Assembly: GCA_004431415.1 (NCBI GenBank)
Contig: QPMI01000519.1
Location: forward strand, 186,001-250,000
Direction: 5' to 3'
Source of the DNA: Cyanophora paradoxa
Lineage: Eukaryota; Glaucocystophyceae; Cyanophorales; Cyanophoraceae
DNA length: 64,000 bases
A program made the translations under genes and the position numbers. The notes beneath the pieces were generated by a model. The model was not told the DNA's origin. It saw only the letters and a list, made by a program, of their open reading frames with translations, and did not search any database. This document shows, in pieces, positions 13,314 through 22,029 of this stretch (its first letter is position 1; each line of letters opens with the position of its first letter).

Positions 13314-13328
13314 TCCGAGAGGAGGAGT
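13314..13328 (+). repeat. Internal polypurine-tract copy 2
   Basis: TCCGAGAGGAGGAGT. It and copy 3 lie in related local sequence: both are preceded by AGATCTGTGGCC-like or AGATCAAAT-like segments and followed by a CTTTCG or CTCTCGTCGAAAGCCTG stretch, so the tract was duplicated with its surroundings. Confidence 0.75.
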
Positions 13329-13459
13329 ACCTCTTTCGCTGAAGCCTGCAAAGAGGCCCGCGGCCGGTGCCGCAATTGCGAGCCCTCCTGCTTGCCTCAA
13401 TCTAGATCTGTGGCCAGCGGCCGAGATCAGATCGCAAACCCCAAGCGGGTACCAGTCTT

Positions 13460-13474
13460 TCCGAGAGGAGGAGT
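13460..13474 (+). repeat. Internal polypurine-tract copy 3
   Basis: TCCGAGAGGAGGAGT, the third internal copy, about 146 bases after copy 2. Confidence 0.75.
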
Positions 13475-14633
13475 CCCTCCAAGACTCTCTCGTCGAAAGC
13501 CTGCGATTTCGCGCGGCGCACTGCAGTCGCTGAGTGCGTCCACGGGCCTTGCGAAGTCCAGGAAAGTGGCCTCAGGCCTTGCGGCCAGAGCTGGCCCTTG
13601 CTGTAGCTGGCCCTCGCGGCAGCTAATGCTCTGATCGTGAGCTCCTCGGCCTGAGAGCGGCCTAGCTGCTGTTGCAAAATGAGATGTAATCCGCGGAGCC
13701 TTGAGCTCGGGATGCACTCTCAAGAGAAGCTCGATGCCTGAGGCAAGACGCCCGGCCGGCAAGCGCCTGACGGCGTGCCGTGAGCTTGACAGGCGGCCCG
13801 TGAGCCCGGCCCCTGCAAAAAACTGTGAGCCTCCGAGCTCCAGATCCAATGAAGGGCGAGCTTGAGCACACAGTGCCCTCGGGAGCTCAAGCCCTGAAAT
13901 AAAGCCCTGGCTCGCCCCTTGGCGTTCAGGCACCAGCAGCTCCATCGAGAGCTTTGCATTATCTTGAACTTGAAGTCCTGGTGACGCCCGCCAAGTTGGC
14001 GCCCAGGCCGCACGTGTCGGTTCCGGGGCCCGGACCGAACGTTAGCGGGGCAAGGGCCTGGTGCCCAGCCCAAACTTGAAAGACCTGGTGAACTGCCCGA
14101 CAAGTTGGCATCCAGGCGGCACGCTGCGGCTGCAGGCCGAGCGGTGCGGCGGGCCGCGAGCCCTGCTCACAAGCTAGGAGCTTGGAGACCCGGTGGCCGG
14201 CCTGTTGAGGCGGCGCCAGAAGGACACCCATGAGTTCCGTCTCGCATGTGGCCGGCCTGGCCCCAAGGCGGTTAAGGCGGCGGGTGGTCCAGGCCGGAAG
14301 CCACGGCCACAGTGCCAACGGCTCCGGCGGGAGCGGCTTGATCATGAGATCTAGAAAGCCGGCTCTGAGCTGCGTCCCGACCCCGCGAGAGGGCGAGGAC
14401 AGGAGAGCGGCTGCGCTAGCCCTTGAGCAGCGCTTTGTGAAGAGCCGCCCGTGAAGGGTTGGGCTGAGACGGGCCCCAGAGCCCCGCGAAACATCGCGAA
14501 AGTCCCGGGCAGAAAGGGTGAGCCCGGGCGGCCGTTAGCCTTGAGCACAGCTCGGCGCGGTGACAGGGCGGGAGACCCTTGCAAAGACCTAGCCGAGCCC
14601 TAGGACGCGCCCTGCGTCTGCAGAAGGGTCGGT

Positions 14634-14940
14634 AGGCGGCTGTGACGCCGGGTCCTGCCCCGGGTACAGCGACAGGAGAGGAAAATGCCTCCTTATGGAA
14701 GTCCTGGCGTGGTACCAGGGCGCACCTTGCGCTGGCGGAGGTACACGCAGGCGGTCGTGACGCCGGATTCCGCTCCGGGTACGACGACAGGGGATGACCA
14801 ATTCCCCCTCCGTGTAAGACCTGGCGTGGTACCAGGGCGCGCCTTGCGCCGGTGGGGGTACACGCAGGCGGTCGTGGCGCCGGATCCCACTCCGGGCACG
14901 ACGACTGGGGACGCACAATTCCCCCATTCAGGGCTCTGCA
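14634..14940. repeat. Tandem repeat array, about 117-base unit, 2.6 copies
   Basis: Three successive units share GCGGTCGTG(A/G)CGCCGGAT-like, GGGTACGACGACAGGGGA-like and CCTGGCGTGGTACCAGGGCG segments (about 14634, 14751, 14869). They differ by scattered substitutions. CTGGCGTGGTACCAGGG contains a CTGG/GGTACC/CAGG inverted motif. Confidence 0.7.
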
Positions 14941-15427
14941 CCGGGGACGCTCGGTGGCAGTTCGCCTGGGAGGGTCACGTCCCCCTCGTGATGGACGTGC
15001 ATGCACGGGTCGGGCAGGGCACCTGCCGTCACGCGTGACGGTGGTTTGAGCCTTGTGGGCGGCGCCTAGCCTCGCCCTGGAGATTCCTAGCTCCACCGCC
15101 GTCGGGGGAACCCGATCCGACGCCGTGATAAATGCAGTGAAGGCGCGGCGTGTGCCTGAGCAGCGGCGCTAGACGTGCTGCTTAGCCCTAAACATTGGGA
15201 CGGGCATTTCGCTGTGGGCTATCGAGCGCTGTCGCGACGCTACGCCCCGCGTTGCTGTTGCAGCGTGCACCTTTGCGGCTAACGTGCTGCGCGATGAGGG
15301 CAGGGCCCCCCTCGGCTTCTGTCTCCGTACCGCTCGCCTCGTGCGGGTTTCCTGGGCCGCCGGCCCGAAGTTGGACCTCGCCCCCTGGGCACTACATGCT
15401 GGAGTCGTGCTGGCACCTGCCGGGCGA

Positions 15428-15565
15428 CAGTCTTTTCGATTCCCGGCAGTCGCCGGACATGTACATAGCCGGGCTCGGCGTCTTTTTTATTCCCGGCAGT
15501 TGCCGGGCACGGACAGACTCTGAGTCTTTTTCGATTCCCGGCAGTATACGTAGCCGGTCGATTTG
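15428..15565 (+). repeat. Three hairpin-forming CCCGGCA...TGCCGG units near the element's 3' end
   Basis: ATTCCCGGCAGT occurs three times (about 15440, 15491, 15535). Each is followed within a few bases by GCCGG(A/G) or TAGCCGG, so each can fold into a short GC stem such as CCCGGCA/TGCCGGG. They lie 45-170 bases before the polypurine tract. A role as packaging or RNA-processing signal is only a guess. Confidence 0.6.
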
Positions 15566-15594
15566 TATTTATTTAGACCCGCGCGGACGCGGGA

Positions 15595-15609
15595 TCCGAG
15601 AGGAGGAGT
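15595..15609 (+). other. Terminal polypurine tract of the LTR element
   Basis: TCCGAGAGGAGGAGT ends one base before the 3' LTR. GAGAGGAGGAG is the expected plus-strand primer site in LTR retroelements. Confidence 0.85.
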
Positions 15610-15889
15610 TGTCGCATCCGACATTATCGGATGCTCATTTATATTTGTGAGCCGCTAGGGCTCTAGATTATGTCAGCCTTCGAGCTGCTGGACCGACGGC
15701 GCCTAGGCTAGTTAGAGCGCCGCGGTCACTTGTATTCGTGTCGGGGTACGCCGTATCTGGACGGGTACACCCAGAGTCGAGGTTTGGTGACTAACTACAG
15801 CGACACTCGCCATTCCCTGCCCTGCCGAGCTTGCACTCCGCACGGGCGTCCCGCGCGCACGATTAGACACACTAATCTCGCACGCGACA
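15610..15889 (+). repeat. 3' LTR
   Basis: Matches the 5' LTR base for base as read, at an offset of 4986. It is preceded directly by the polypurine tract and followed by the target duplication GTGCC. Confidence 0.93.
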
Positions 15890-15894
15890 GTGCC
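15890..15894. other. Target site duplication GTGCC, right copy
   Basis: Five bases GTGCC directly after the 3' LTR, matching 10619-10623. Confidence 0.88.
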
Positions 15895-16004
15895 GGCCAT
15901 GGGTCGCTCAATATGGGAGGTTCGCCTGAGTGGGGGAGCCATGGTTTTCGGTGATAGCCGTAACCAGACCCACGCGCCCACCCCTTGATCAACTCCTCCA
16001 TCCC

Positions 16005-17270
16005 TCATGAGCCCTGGAAGTGAAATGTCTCGCAGTCCGCCGCCCTCCCTTGCCGCCGCTCCGCCACGCCTCCTCCTCCCCACTCCGCCTCCTCCCTCCT
16101 CCTCACCTGCGCCCCAGGACCCCGATTAATCGGTGTCCCGTTTTGTCGAGGTGAAGAAGGTGGTAGGAGGAAGATATGAGGAAGGAGAGGGAGTGGGCGG
16201 AGGCAGCAGCTTGGGCGGGCAGCGGATGCGGGCAAGGCAGGGAGAGGTGCCGGGACGGCAGAGTGGAGAGAGCGTGGGCACTGACAGGCGACGCAGAGAG
16301 CTGGGAGTGCGGAGACGAGGCGGGCCGCGAGGGGTCGGGAGGGGTCGACCGGGTTAGAGGGGGGGCCGAGGCCAGGGGGTGGCCGAAGCCATGGGGTTGG
16401 CCGAAGCCAGGGGGTGGCCGAAGCCGATGGGGTGGCCGAAGCCAAAGGGGGGGCCGAGGCCATTGGGGGGGCCGAAGCCATAGGGGTGGCCGGAGCCAGC
16501 GGGGGGTCTGACACTTGAGGGCCGGTTGGGGCCGGGGGGGAGACCGTAGGGGGCCGAGGGGCAGCGTCTTGCGAGGTCCCGAGCGGGGGGGTCAGCTGAA
16601 GCGAGGGGGGGGAGGGGGAGTTGGCTGCTTGCAGCGTCGTAAGTGGTTTGTACACTCCGGGTGCAAGGAGGGACGTGATTGTGGGTTGCCCCGTGGGTAT
16701 CGGCACCGTTCGCGCTTTTTTGGTCATGCGCCTGGGAGTCTTGCGGCCGGTTGCCTTTCTTTTCGCCGTAGGTACGGGCGGGGCGGGTGTAGAGGCGGGA
16801 GGGGGAGGGGTCGCGGGGCGCGGGCATTTGGATGCCGGGGCGGAGGGGGTATCGGCTGTCCGTTTGCGTGAGGCAGGCGACGGGCGTGTTCGTTTTGGGG
16901 GAGGGGCCAGGGGGGGCCCCGGGGCGGGGCGTTTGGAAGGTTGGGTAGTGTTCGTAGGACCCGCGGGCGAAGCGGGCAGGATGCCAGTGTCGGAGTTCTC
17001 GTGTGACTGTCGTGCTGGGGGTACCGGTACCGCAGGTGGGGAGGCAGGGCAGGAGGTGATCTCAGGGCGGGCGGGGCATTTTCCCCGTCTGGCGTCGGAG
17101 TGGGCCTGGAGGGCAGATGCAGAGGCGAACCGAGTGCCGCAGGTGCAGGAGAAGTCAGACGTCCCGGCGGCGGGTCCTGCATCGGGCAGCTGGGGGGAGG
17201 GGGGGCCTGGGGTGAGGGGGCGACGGGGAGTCGTGCAATTGCTTGGCGGAAGTTTTCCAAGAGAATCCAT
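16005..17270 (-). CDS. Retroelement C-terminal frame with C2H2-like zinc finger
   Basis: ATG 17270 opens a 421-residue frame. Near residues 40-66 is FSCTCGTRFASASALQAH followed by a late Cys, a C2HC variant of a C2H2 finger. Most of the rest is Pro/Ala/Ser/Thr-rich, with a basic TAKRKATGRKTPRRMTKKAR patch that could bind nucleic acid or act as a nuclear signal, and a short-period repeat (PMASAPPMASAPPLASATP, about 16365-16500). An overlapping frame (17644-16724) carries more natural-looking sequence, IWRDRCARNHAWEL and ISITDFCCELGSEGQPW, just upstream, so one protein may have been broken by a frameshift near 17230-17280. The link to the retroelement is by position and composition. Confidence 0.45.
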   Translation of the reverse strand: MDSLGKLPPSNCTTPRRPLTPGPPSPQLPDAGPAAGTSDFSCTCGTRFASASALQAHSDARRGKCPARPEITSCPASPPAVPVPPARQSHENSDTGILPASPAGPTNTTQPSKRPAPGPPLAPPPKRTRPSPASRKRTADTPSAPASKCPRPATPPPPASTPAPPVPTAKRKATGRKTPRRMTKKARTVPIPTGQPTITSLLAPGVYKPLTTLQAANSPSPPSLQLTPPLGTSQDAAPRPPTVSPPAPTGPQVSDPPLAPATPMASAPPMASAPPLASATPSASATPWLRPTPWLRPPPGLGPPSNPVDPSRPLAARLVSALPALCVACQCPRSLHSAVPAPLPALPASAARPSCCLRPLPLLPHIFLLPPSSPRQNGTPINRGPGAQVRRREEAEWGGGGVAERRQGRAADCETFHFQGS

Positions 17271-17526
17271 GGTTGGCCTTCCGAGCCCAATTCGCAGCAG
17301 AAGTCGGTGATGGAGATGGTATCATGGAGGGAGGGGGCGGGGGGAGGGCGGGGGGGAGGGGGGGGACTGGGCGGCTGCACTAGAGGCGAGCGGGAGGGTT
17401 TGGAGTCTGCATGTTTGCGGTACCGACGTTTGGTTCTGTCATTGATGCCGTGTCGGAGCTCCCAGGCGTGGTTGCGGGCGCAGCGGTCTCTCCAGATCGC
17501 ACGGAGGTGTTGGTCGAGGAGCAGCG

Positions 17527-18870
17527 CTAGGTCTTTTTGGATTGACGATGAGGTGGTCTTGTTGATGCCCAGAGCTGTGCAGAGGGCAGGCAGTCCTGCC
17601 GGGGTACCGAGGCGCAGGAGAGCGAGGGCGGGGAAGGGAAGCATGTCGGCCAGGGCCGGGCTGAGTTTTTTCCATAGTGTATCGGCGAGGCCGGGGGGGC
17701 GGAAGAGAGCCGGATTTGCGGTGGGGAGAGAAGGGCGGAATGGAGGGGAGAGGCGGGGTCAGGAGAAACGAGGCGGAGGAAGGGGAAGAGTTGAAAGATG
17801 GTATCGTCGTGTCCTAGTGGTTTGGGCGAGTGGCGGAGAACCCGGGTACGGAGGAAGGTCACGAGTGCGTCCTGGAAAGCTTGGAGAAGGAGGCGAGCGG
17901 CGGGGCAAGTAAATATGTGGACGAAGTCTTCGGGGGGGTGGGTTGTGGGGTCGGGCGGTCTGGGGTCTGCGGCCACCGGTGGGGAAAAGGGCGAGGGGGA
18001 GCCCGGGGGGGTGCATGTGGCAGGGGGCGGGGAGGGGGGGGGTGGGAAGCAGCATCTTCGGGATGGGGCAGGGGTGGGAGGGAGGTGACAGAAGGGGCAG
18101 TGGGCGGTGCCGTCGGGGAAGAGAGGGCCGTAGAGGTCGGGGTCGTGGAGGAGGCGGATGGTGAGGGAGGGAAGGCTTCCAAGCATGCATTGGAATCTGA
18201 CTTTGCGGAGGTGGTCGCCTGTGGGGGTGCGGCGGTCCGGTGGCTTGTCGGACACTAGGGAGAGGGCTGGAGCGAGGGTAACATGGGGGTTGCTGAGGAT
18301 GGCCCCCGCGTTGCGAAGTTGGCGCCAGTCAAGGTATTGGGAGAGGGAGGCTTCGGCTAGGAAGTGAGGGCGGGGGTCCCCCTCGACGCGGTACGCATGG
18401 AGTCTGCCTCGGTAGGGCTCGGCCCCGGGGACTGGGCCGTGGGATAGTGGGGGCGGGAGGCCAACACGGATGAGGAAGCATTTGAAACTGTGGGGAATGA
18501 AGAGAAGGGCGGAGAGGGGGGCGTCGGGGGCTGTTTTAGCAAGCTTGTCAACGGCGTCATTGTGGCGGTTGTCAGGGGTGTAGGCTGGGTTCGGGATACG
18601 ATTCTTAGCCGGGGTGCGGGCCGCCTCTTTCTGTGCGGCTGTTTTGGATGTTTTGGCGGACCGTGGTTGCGGCAGGGTGGCTTCACGGTGAGCGGCTTCA
18701 GTTAGGATGGACGCCGCTTCGAGTGGGGTAACGTGGGACGGCCGGAAGAGACGGCGCGCTGTGGCGGAGGCTTCGTTGCGAGCCAGGTCGGCGAGCTGAG
18801 AGGCGAGTTCTTGGGCGTAGCGGCGCCGGGAGGGAGGGGGGTGGCGGGCCCTTCGGGGCGGGGCGGGGGA
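17527..18870 (-). pseudogene. Retroelement RNase-H-like tail and zf-RVT-type Cys/His cluster
   Basis: Read on the minus strand, the segment gives RRYAQELASQLADLARNEAS, then TPDNRHNDAVDKLAKTAP (resembling the last helix of RNase H, where N..AD.LAK is typical), then FKCFLIRVGLPPPLSHG and, in the frame from 18255, HLRKVRFQCMLGSLPSLTIR. Next is a cluster HCPFCHLPP ... PEDFVHIFTCPAARLL, matching the C-P-x-C ... E-[DT]-x2-H-x4-C pattern found after RNase H in many non-LTR retrotransposons. No RNase H catalytic start or reverse transcriptase motif such as YADD lies upstream. The frame runs past the cluster to 17527. I treat it as a fragment of a larger pol-like protein. Confidence 0.5.
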
Positions 18871-18873
18871 GAC

Positions 18874-21228
18874 TCAAGCACAGTTGGGGAGCGCGGGAGG
18901 GCTGGATGGTTGGGAGAGGATGGTGGGGAGTCGAGGTAGGGAGGGTGCCGCCGGTGGAGACTGGGGGCGGCGCGGCGGATGGGTACGCCCGGGGAAGGTC
19001 GGCGGGGGCCGGAGGGCCGGGAGGGTTGGGCTGCAGCATAGGGGGTCAAGGGTGACGGACCCGTAGCAGAGGCTGAGGGCAATATATTCACGGTATCTGC
19101 GGAGCGCTGCAGCGTCGGCCTGAATGTAGGCTGGGGGGCGGGGCAGGTCCGACGGGGTAAGTGCTGAGGAGCGACTGAGTAGGTCAGCTGTGAGGAGGAG
19201 GAGTGGACCGCAGGCCGTGCTGTTTGGGGGCTGGAGAACGGAGAGGGATGTCTCCGGGCGTAGATAGGTCCATCTGCAGAAGGGAGTGGGGGGGAGGGGA
19301 GATCCAGAGTCGCGCTGACTCCAAGTGGACGCCAAGTCTTGTGCAAAGGAGACAAGGTGATCAGGGACGTCGAGGGAGCCATTGTAGAAGTAGAATGAGC
19401 GCGTCTGTGGAAATAGAGCAAGTAGGTGCCAGTGTCCCGGAGGTCTGCTGGAGGAAGGGGTCAGCGAGGGGGCTGGTGGGGTCTGTTGAATTGGGCAATA
19501 GGTGAGGATGGGGACGAGAACGAGGCGGGCATCGAGGAGTCGTCCGTGGGGGAGGTATCGGTGTAGGGGGAGGAGGGCAGAACCCCGAGAGTCGAAGTGG
19601 GAGGCTGCGCTAGCAGGGTAGGAGCTGGACGATAGGAAGTGAGCAGGGTGGGGCGAGGCCAGGGCGGCTTCACGGGAAGAGAGCAGGTCGAAAAAGGCTT
19701 CCACGAGGGGGAGGCTGAGGGGGGCATTCGGACGGAGGTGTATAAGGTCGCCTCGTCGAATGAGTGAGTAACAGTGAGGGTCGGCTCGGGGGGCGGGTGG
19801 GAGGGGGGGCTTCGATGCGAGGGTTTGCTCCGCGCAATAATCATTGTCTGCGAAGCGGAAGGCATTCCCCAGCCAGCTTTTCTCCGCCAGCGTCAGCGGG
19901 CGAGGGAGGGGGAATTCAGTCGGGTGGACGGGGGTTCGGCCTGGGGAGGCATGCGCAGCTGGGTGGGCCGCGGGCGCCGGAGGGCGTGGGATTGAGGAGT
20001 GGGCGTGGGAGGGGGTGGAGGGATGTGGGGAGGGGGGAGGGGAGTTGGGGGACCGGGGGGGTGTAAGGGGCGAGGGGGAAGGGGGGGGACGGAAGGGAGG
20101 GGGGGTGGGGTCTCGTTTGCGTCGGACCCGGCGGCGGGCTTTTGCTGCCGTGTGCTGGGAGGGGCGGGAGCTGGTGCGTGGGGTCGTGCGCTGCCGTTTT
20201 GTTGTGAAAGCCGGGCCGTTGGCCTGGATTGTCCCCAGGAGGACCTCAGGGTCCCGGAGGAGGAGAGCGGCCGCCCAGCGTTCCCGGTAGATGGGGGCGT
20301 GGAAGGGGATGGGGCGGCCCCGTCCTTTGCCGTACAGGTGGACTTCCTCGCCGCGGCCAATGAACTCAGCGGCGGTCATGACGAAGAGAGCGTCTTCACC
20401 CGTGTGGACGTGTTTCCAAGCTTGCGTGGGGAAGGTGCTGGTGTCGTATTTCCAGGCCGAGCGTGGAGAGGGGTCGCCAGGGCGGAGGGTCGCCGTCCAC
20501 CATTTGAGGACCCAGTCTTTAAGAAGGACCGTGACGTCGGAGGCGGGTTTGCGGGTGACGTCCAGGATGCGGATTTCGCGGAGGCGGGCTGAGATGATTG
20601 CTAGTCGCCAGGGTCGGGACCCAGAGGGTGGTAGGGGAAGGAGAATATAGTCGTACTCCGTTGGGGAGAAGGGGTGCGGGACGTAGGATCGGTCCGTTAG
20701 CGGCCGGCCTGCGCGGGTCTTGAGCGAGAGGGTGGAGGGGGCTGTGCCCATGAGGATTGAGGTTGCGTGGGAGGACGAAAGAAAGAGGCACTTGGGGGTG
20801 GTGGGGGCGTGCAGCCGGAAGGAGACTTGCCGGTTCTGAAGAAGTCTGAAGAAAGCGTCAATGGGTTCTGCAGGTATGGGTTGTTCGAGGAGAAGGGGTG
20901 TGGCCAGGTGGGCCCCAGACCGGGGGTTGGGGTCGATGAGGGAGAGAGGAGCCGCTCTAAGGGCGGCCAGGCGAGATTTTATGCCATCAAGGAGGGGAAG
21001 TACTCGGCGGTCATACCGGGGGCCGTCAGGATCGATGGCAGCCGAGTAGGGAATGGCTCGGCGGCCATATCGTTCGAACAGTATGGGGAGGGCGCCGGTT
21101 TGGTCGCGGAGTGGGAAAGTGGGTGGGGGGCCGGGCGGGGCGGGGGTGGGGTGGCAGTGCGGGCAGGATAGGGCAGGTCCCCGTGCCCATTGTTCTGCGA
21201 TCAGGGAGGAAATGGGGAGTCCCCACAT
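18874..21228 (-). CDS. Transposon-encoded Ulp1/C48-like cysteine protease, duplicated domain
   Basis: The first ATG of the frame is at 21228 (MWGLPISSLIAEQW), giving about 784 residues; the frame is open a little further upstream. An early CPHC pair may bind zinc. Two related units follow, each with a PIDAFFRLLQNR- or LVEAFFDLLSSRE-like start. Unit 1 has YDYILLPLPPSGSRPWRL and IRILDVT. Unit 2 has ARLVLVPILTYCP, then GHWHLLALFPQTRSFYFYNG (catalytic His; the usual Asp position reads Asn), and LQPPNSTACGPLLL (Gln then Cys-Gly). Unit 1 lacks the His and Cys and looks catalytically dead. An Arg-rich linker KARRRVRRKRDP separates them. Such proteases in mobile elements may process the polyprotein or remove SUMO. 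The frame ends LPNCA at 18874. Confidence 0.68.
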   Translation of the reverse strand: MWGLPISSLIAEQWARGPALSCPHCHPTPAPPGPPPTFPLRDQTGALPILFERYGRRAIPYSAAIDPDGPRYDRRVLPLLDGIKSRLAALRAAPLSLIDPNPRSGAHLATPLLLEQPIPAEPIDAFFRLLQNRQVSFRLHAPTTPKCLFLSSSHATSILMGTAPSTLSLKTRAGRPLTDRSYVPHPFSPTEYDYILLPLPPSGSRPWRLAIISARLREIRILDVTRKPASDVTVLLKDWVLKWWTATLRPGDPSPRSAWKYDTSTFPTQAWKHVHTGEDALFVMTAAEFIGRGEEVHLYGKGRGRPIPFHAPIYRERWAAALLLRDPEVLLGTIQANGPAFTTKRQRTTPRTSSRPSQHTAAKARRRVRRKRDPTPPPFRPPPSPSPLTPPRSPNSPPPSPHPSTPSHAHSSIPRPPAPAAHPAAHASPGRTPVHPTEFPLPRPLTLAEKSWLGNAFRFADNDYCAEQTLASKPPLPPAPRADPHCYSLIRRGDLIHLRPNAPLSLPLVEAFFDLLSSREAALASPHPAHFLSSSSYPASAASHFDSRGSALLPLHRYLPHGRLLDARLVLVPILTYCPIQQTPPAPSLTPSSSRPPGHWHLLALFPQTRSFYFYNGSLDVPDHLVSFAQDLASTWSQRDSGSPLPPTPFCRWTYLRPETSLSVLQPPNSTACGPLLLLTADLLSRSSALTPSDLPRPPAYIQADAAALRRYREYIALSLCYGSVTLDPLCCSPTLPALRPPPTFPGRTHPPRRPQSPPAAPSLPRLPTILSQPSSPPALPNCA

Positions 21229-21247
21229 GTGCTGCAAGGGTACAGAT
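21228..21247. repeat. 20-base direct repeat, right copy (left copy 10488-10507)
   Basis: Twenty matching bases, with core GCTGCAAGGGTACAGAT, occur at 10488-10507 and here, in the same orientation and bracketing both mobile elements. They could be a long target duplication of the outer element or two copies of its 5' end. Confidence 0.6.
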
Positions 21248-22029
21248 ATCGATGCGGGGCCCAATCGGCCGTCTTCACGTCGACGTTGATCGATCGTCGA
21301 TCGCGATTCACACGAACAGAGTTTTTTGGTGATTCAATCATTGATGTTGTGATCGGCCAAACGTTGGCCAAACGATTGCCAACAATTCTTTCAATTGCGA
21401 GCGCCTAATTGATCTGCCAACTACTGCTAACCAATTACTGACAATGACAGGCGCACCAGCTCTGTTTATGAGTCTGTGAGAATTTGCATTGGCGAAGGGG
21501 AGCCAATGACATTTGCGCTTGTCCGTGAATGGGGCGATTGAGCTTTTTGGCCAATGGCGTTCGGGCTTAACGCGAACAATTTCGTTCGTACGTGCTGTTA
21601 GTGCTTGTTAGAGGTGTCACATTTGAAAAGTAGCGCCGCCATCGTGCGCATGCTCCCTAGGGTCGAAAATGGGTACCTAGGTCCAAAAATTTTGTCTATA
21701 AAATCAAGTTGAAGTTTGACACAAGGTAGGCACAGACCTAAGGGCCTCTCCTTTCCCCAAGGCCGATTATGGCGAGATCGATATCGCGCCGCCCCTCCCT
21801 TCTCTTATCACTCGATCGCAAGCTGCACATGCACGTGCACGTGCACAGGCGAGCCGCGACTCCCGCGCAGCCGGCCGCGGCCTCTCGAGCTCCCCCGGCC
21901 CCGCCCTCCGACTCCGAGGCTCCACGTGACGAGAGATCGGTGCTGCAACTAAGGGAGAGCGATGGCGAACAACTACGAATTTTACATCTATGGTTTTTGG
22001 CCGAAGCACACGTGCGCGCGCGATCGAGC
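21248..22029. other. AT-richer intergenic region
   Basis: No supported gene. It is clearly lower in GC than the flanks, with short repeated GCCAA and CGATCG words at 21270-21420 and a CACGTGCACGTGCAC palindrome at about 21833-21845. The stretch after 21770 is the 3' flank of the histidine kinase gene. Confidence 0.6.

Larger units (their letters stand above)
12922..15594 (+). other. Non-coding interior of the LTR element with internal repeats
   Basis: About 2.7 kb between gag and the polypurine tract with no pol-like protein in any frame. It holds three extra copies of the polypurine-tract sequence, two related 50-base units at about 13970-14020 and 14083-14130 (both with CCTGGTGA and CAAGTTGGC), a tandem array of about 117-base units at 14634-14940, and GC-rich inverted repeats near the 3' end. 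Minus-strand frames across the array simply translate the repeats. The spacer may supply length for packaging. Confidence 0.7.
10624..15889 (+). mobile_element. Non-autonomous LTR retrotransposon carrying only a Gag-like gene
   Basis: Two direct repeats of 280 bases (10624-10903 and 15610-15889) match along their whole length by eye, with a constant offset of 4986, so no indels. Each starts TGTCGC and ends GCGACA, a perfect 6-base terminal inversion of the TG...CA type. The element is flanked by a 5-base duplication GTGCC at 10619-10623 and 15890-15894, as left by a retroviral-type integrase. A polypurine tract GAGAGGAGGAG sits just before the 3' LTR. The 4.7-kb interior holds a Gag-like reading frame with a zinc knuckle but no protease, reverse transcriptase, RNase H or integrase, so it must borrow these. 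The bases after the 5' LTR do not begin TGG, so the primer binding site is unassigned. Matching LTRs indicate recent insertion. Confidence 0.93.
16005..21228 (-). mobile_element. Retroelement remnant encoding duplicated Ulp1-like protease, RNase-H-like tail and zinc fingers; no RT seen
   Basis: A minus-strand block of about 5.2 kb whose base composition (long C/T runs on the coding strand, Pro/Ser-rich protein) differs from its neighbours. In order: a long frame with two Ulp1/C48-like protease units, a short RNase-H-like tail with NRHNDAVDKLAKTA, a Cys/His cluster typical of the C-terminus of non-LTR retrotransposons, and a C2H2-like finger. Ulp1-type proteases occur in NeSL/Utopia-like non-LTR elements and some DNA transposons. 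Between 18874 and about 18800, where a reverse transcriptase would be expected, there is no space for one, so the copy is probably internally deleted or non-autonomous. No terminal repeats were identified, so the true ends are unknown. Confidence 0.65.

Noticed and set aside
14416-15096. 226-residue minus-strand frame with repeated ALVPRQ units
   Set aside because: It is a translation of the 117-base tandem array inside the LTR element; the period is DNA-level and the frame is not supported by start, domain or codon pattern.
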